DNA of 64,000 nucleotides from Candidatus Thermofonsia Clade 1 bacterium (GTDB taxonomy: Bacteria > Chloroflexota > Anaerolineae > Aggregatilineales > UBA2796), in the NCBI GenBank assembly GCA_002794705.1, contig PGTK01000002.1:124001-188000 (forward strand). The letters are read 5' to 3'. Each line of letters starts with the position of its first letter. Within the stretch, counting starts at the first letter, position 1. The position numbers and the translations under genes are program-made. Below are positions 62,031 through 64,000 of the stretch, one piece after another. Below the pieces are notes generated by a model. That model was not told the origin of the DNA. It searched no databases and saw only the letters and a program-made list of their open reading frames with translations.

Positions 62031-64000
62031 GTGGAAGCCCATCGCTCGTTAGAAAAAACTTGCCACATGGCGCTAGAGTTGCTCAATTGCGATCTGGCAT
62101 GGCTGCTGGCAGTCGAAGGTGATCGGTTGCACAGCCGTGCGCTCGCCAGCGCCAAAGGCGAAAGCGCTGCAGAGGTCTTTTTGTGGCGCCTGCACGGGAA
62201 GGCGGCACAGCACATGCACTTCCCATTGGCGGCGCAGCACAGCGCTCTAGCCGCCCTGCTTCTATCGGGCGAGGCACGTCTGAACCTCCCAATGGCAGAG
62301 CTACGCAGTCTGCCTGATGGTGTGCGCCTTGCCCGTGCGCTCACACAGTTGCGCCATACCTATCTGCATACCTTGCCGATTTACAACGGCGACGCGCCGC
62401 TCGGCTTGTTAGTCCTAGCCACTGACTCACTAGCTGATGCTGGCTACTGGCAAGACATGCATCTGATCGAGGTGCTGACGGCGCACGCCTGCCTTGCCCT
62501 TCAGAATGTGCGCCTAATGGACTCCGTTGCCGCACGCGAATCGCAAATGCGCGCTGATCAAGCCTTTCTCAAGCGCGTCCTCGATACTATGGGCGATGGT
62601 CTGTTGGTAGTGGATGAAGAGGCGCGTGTTCGCTATGTGAACAATCGCTTGCTGCGCATGACGGGCTATGTGCGCGAGGAAATCTACGGTAACAGCGTCG
62701 GGATGCTGTTTCATCCTGAGTCGCGTGAGGCACTGGTGCGCAAATTACAGCGTGACGAGTGCAGCACGCTCAACTTTAGCCAGCAGCTGGTCACACGCTC
62801 TGGACAAGTCGTGCCAGTGCTGATGTCGCGGGCAACCACGCACAGTGACGGTATGGAGCATACAATCCTCGTGCTGAGCGATCTGACTGAGCAGAAATTA
62901 CGCGAACAGGCGCTTGAGCGGCAAGGGGAGCGTCTGCGGGCGCTCAATCGGGCTGTGCAAGCCCTGAATGCCGCTTTTGATCAGGCGCAAGTGATCGCCT
63001 TGCTCTTGGAGGCTGCCCGCGAAATGACCGCCTGCCCGCACGTCCGAATCTTTCTGAGCGTGCCTGAGCAAGCCGATCTATTCCATGTTGTGACGGAAGA
63101 AAACGCGCATGAGCTGTATTCAGCGGCTAACCTTGCACGGCTGCGAGAAAGCCCGATCAAGCGCGCTGTGCAAGAGCGTCGCGCCCAGCTGGAGGAGCTG
63201 GTGAACAGTGCAACGACGGAGCGGGCTTGGCTGTTAGCCTTGCCGCTCAGCGTCGCCGATCAGGTGATCGGCGTTTTAGAGGTGTACAAACAGTCTGAAA
63301 ATTGTTTCAGCCGCGATGATGTAGAATTCCTAGAAAATTTAGTTGCTGCTGCAGCCGCTGCCTTTGAGAAAGCAGGCTTGTACCATTCTCTTGAGCAGCG
63401 CGCTGCAGCCCTTCAGCGCACTTATGATGAGCTACGCGAGGCAGAGCGCATAAAAGACAATCTGCTCCAGAGTCTTGCCCATGAGCTGAAAACACCGCTG
63501 CATAAGATCATCATGCAGCTCCAAATCCTAGATGATGAGATGTACGGCGCTCTGAACGCTGAACAGCACAATTCGTTGCGCGCTGCACTGGGCTGGGGCG
63601 CACAGCTGGCAAGCATCGTTGATGAAATTGTGATTGTGCAAGCGCTTAGTGCCGACGATCTGCACCTCACAGCTGTAGACCTAGAGCAACTGACAGCGCA
63701 AGCCGTTCGAAAGGTGCGTTTGTTGGCAGGCGAACTGCAATTGGCGATCACAGTCAACCTTCAGCCGCATTTACCGCCTGTGCGCGGCGATGAGAGGCAT
63801 TTGTCAACCGTGTTTGAGCAACTCCTGAGCAATGCAGTCAAATTCAGCCCGGAGGGTGCGCAAATTGAGCTGACAATCGTACAGGATAGCGTCAGTACGG
63901 TCTTGGTGTGCGTCCGCGATCATGGGATTGGCATCCCAATTGAGGCGCAAACGCGCATTTTTGAGCGCGGCTATCAGGTGGAGAGCGGCATCACACGACG
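62031..64000 (+). CDS. GAF-PAS-GAF sensor histidine kinase (cut by window end)
   Basis: About 656 residues are visible and the frame is open to the end of the window. It probably starts at GTG 62031, with GGAG eight bases upstream; ATG 62067 is an alternative. Domains in order: GAF (about 1-165), PAS (about 180-295, LDTMGDGLLVVDEEARVRYVNNRLLRMTGY), second GAF (about 305-450), HisKA with the phospho-His in SLAHELKTPLHKI, then HATPase_c (LLSNAVKFSPEGA, DHGIGIP). No membrane helix, so it is likely cytoplasmic. It lies divergent from the etf operon. No response regulator is visible next to it. Confidence 0.92.
   Translation, partial: MEAHRSLEKTCHMALELLNCDLAWLLAVEGDRLHSRALASAKGESAAEVFLWRLHGKAAQHMHFPLAAQHSALAALLLSGEARLNLPMAELRSLPDGVRLARALTQLRHTYLHTLPIYNGDAPLGLLVLATDSLADAGYWQDMHLIEVLTAHACLALQNVRLMDSVAARESQMRADQAFLKRVLDTMGDGLLVVDEEARVRYVNNRLLRMTGYVREEIYGNSVGMLFHPESREALVRKLQRDECSTLNFSQQLVTRSGQVVPVLMSRATTHSDGMEHTILVLSDLTEQKLREQALERQGERLRALNRAVQALNAAFDQAQVIALLLEAAREMTACPHVRIFLSVPEQADLFHVVTEENAHELYSAANLARLRESPIKRAVQERRAQLEELVNSATTERAWLLALPLSVADQVIGVLEVYKQSENCFSRDDVEFLENLVAAAAAAFEKAGLYHSLEQRAAALQRTYDELREAERIKDNLLQSLAHELKTPLHKIIMQLQILDDEMYGALNAEQHNSLRAALGWGAQLASIVDEIVIVQALSADDLHLTAVDLEQLTAQAVRKVRLLAGELQLAITVNLQPHLPPVRGDERHLSTVFEQLLSNAVKFSPEGAQIELTIVQDSVSTVLVCVRDHGIGIPIEAQTRIFERGYQVESGITR

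Overview
The window (about 57% G+C by eye, gene-dense) looks like chromosomal DNA of a Chloroflexota bacterium, most likely Anaerolineae-like. This is inferred from the gene mix: a xanthorhodopsin-type rhodopsin, Ser/Thr kinases with Thr/Pro-rich linkers and an extracellular C-terminal domain, roadblock/LC7 proteins, a baseplate-J-like membrane protein next to ruvX, a PTPS-related polytopic membrane protein, and groESL under CIRCE control. No phage, insertion sequence, CRISPR array or rRNA was found. Two tRNA genes (Val-CAC, Arg-TCG) are present.

Layout. 1-9.3 kb: end of galactokinase, STAS-like protein, CtpA protease, response regulator plus carbamate kinase, threonine synthase, and a peptide-type ABC importer (binding protein plus two permeases, no ATPases). 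9.5-14.6 kb: class A PBP, a GC-rich inverted repeat, rplU-rpmA-rpmE with a structured leader (bL31 carries an extra helix-hairpin-helix domain resembling the RNA polymerase alpha CTD), thymidine kinase and an alkyltransferase-like protein. 14.6-18.3 kb: groESL with two perfect CIRCE operators flanking a consensus promoter, an M20 peptidase, rpsT. 18.3-24 kb: DUF4926-like protein, divergent M24 pseudo-peptidase, then glycosyltransferase-fabD-baseplate J-ruvX. 24-28 kb: M16 peptidase pair and a secreted protein with a frameshifted signal peptide. 28-33.4 kb: a signalling cluster (histidine kinase, degenerate receiver-roadblock protein, Ser/Thr kinase, tail-anchored TPR-like protein). 33.5-38.4 kb: tRNA-Val, flavin reductase, membrane thioredoxin, methyltransferase, UPF0173 hydrolase, and a PqqD-like/PH-like/HD-domain operon. 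38.4-45 kb: rhodopsin with an upstream palindrome, large membrane protein, pyrG, threonine dehydratase, orphan roadblock protein. 45-52 kb: lexA, HAD phosphatase, membrane histidine kinase, large Ser/Thr kinase, conserved hypothetical. 52-62 kb: mraY and a beta-hydroxyacid dehydrogenase, tRNA-Arg, rodA-HTH-PBP2 operon, sirtuin, Uma2 remnant, etfB-etfA-FAH operon. 62-64 kb: start of a GAF/PAS histidine kinase cut by the window edge.

How it fits together: much of the window is housekeeping (translation, folding, peptidoglycan, CTP, SOS repressor). The accessory themes are light-driven proton pumping (probably with a carotenoid antenna pocket) and an unusually dense set of one- and two-component, Ser/Thr-kinase and roadblock signalling proteins. 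Four strong sigma70-type promoters (groES, rpsT, roadblock gene, lexA) and several hairpin terminators can be read directly.
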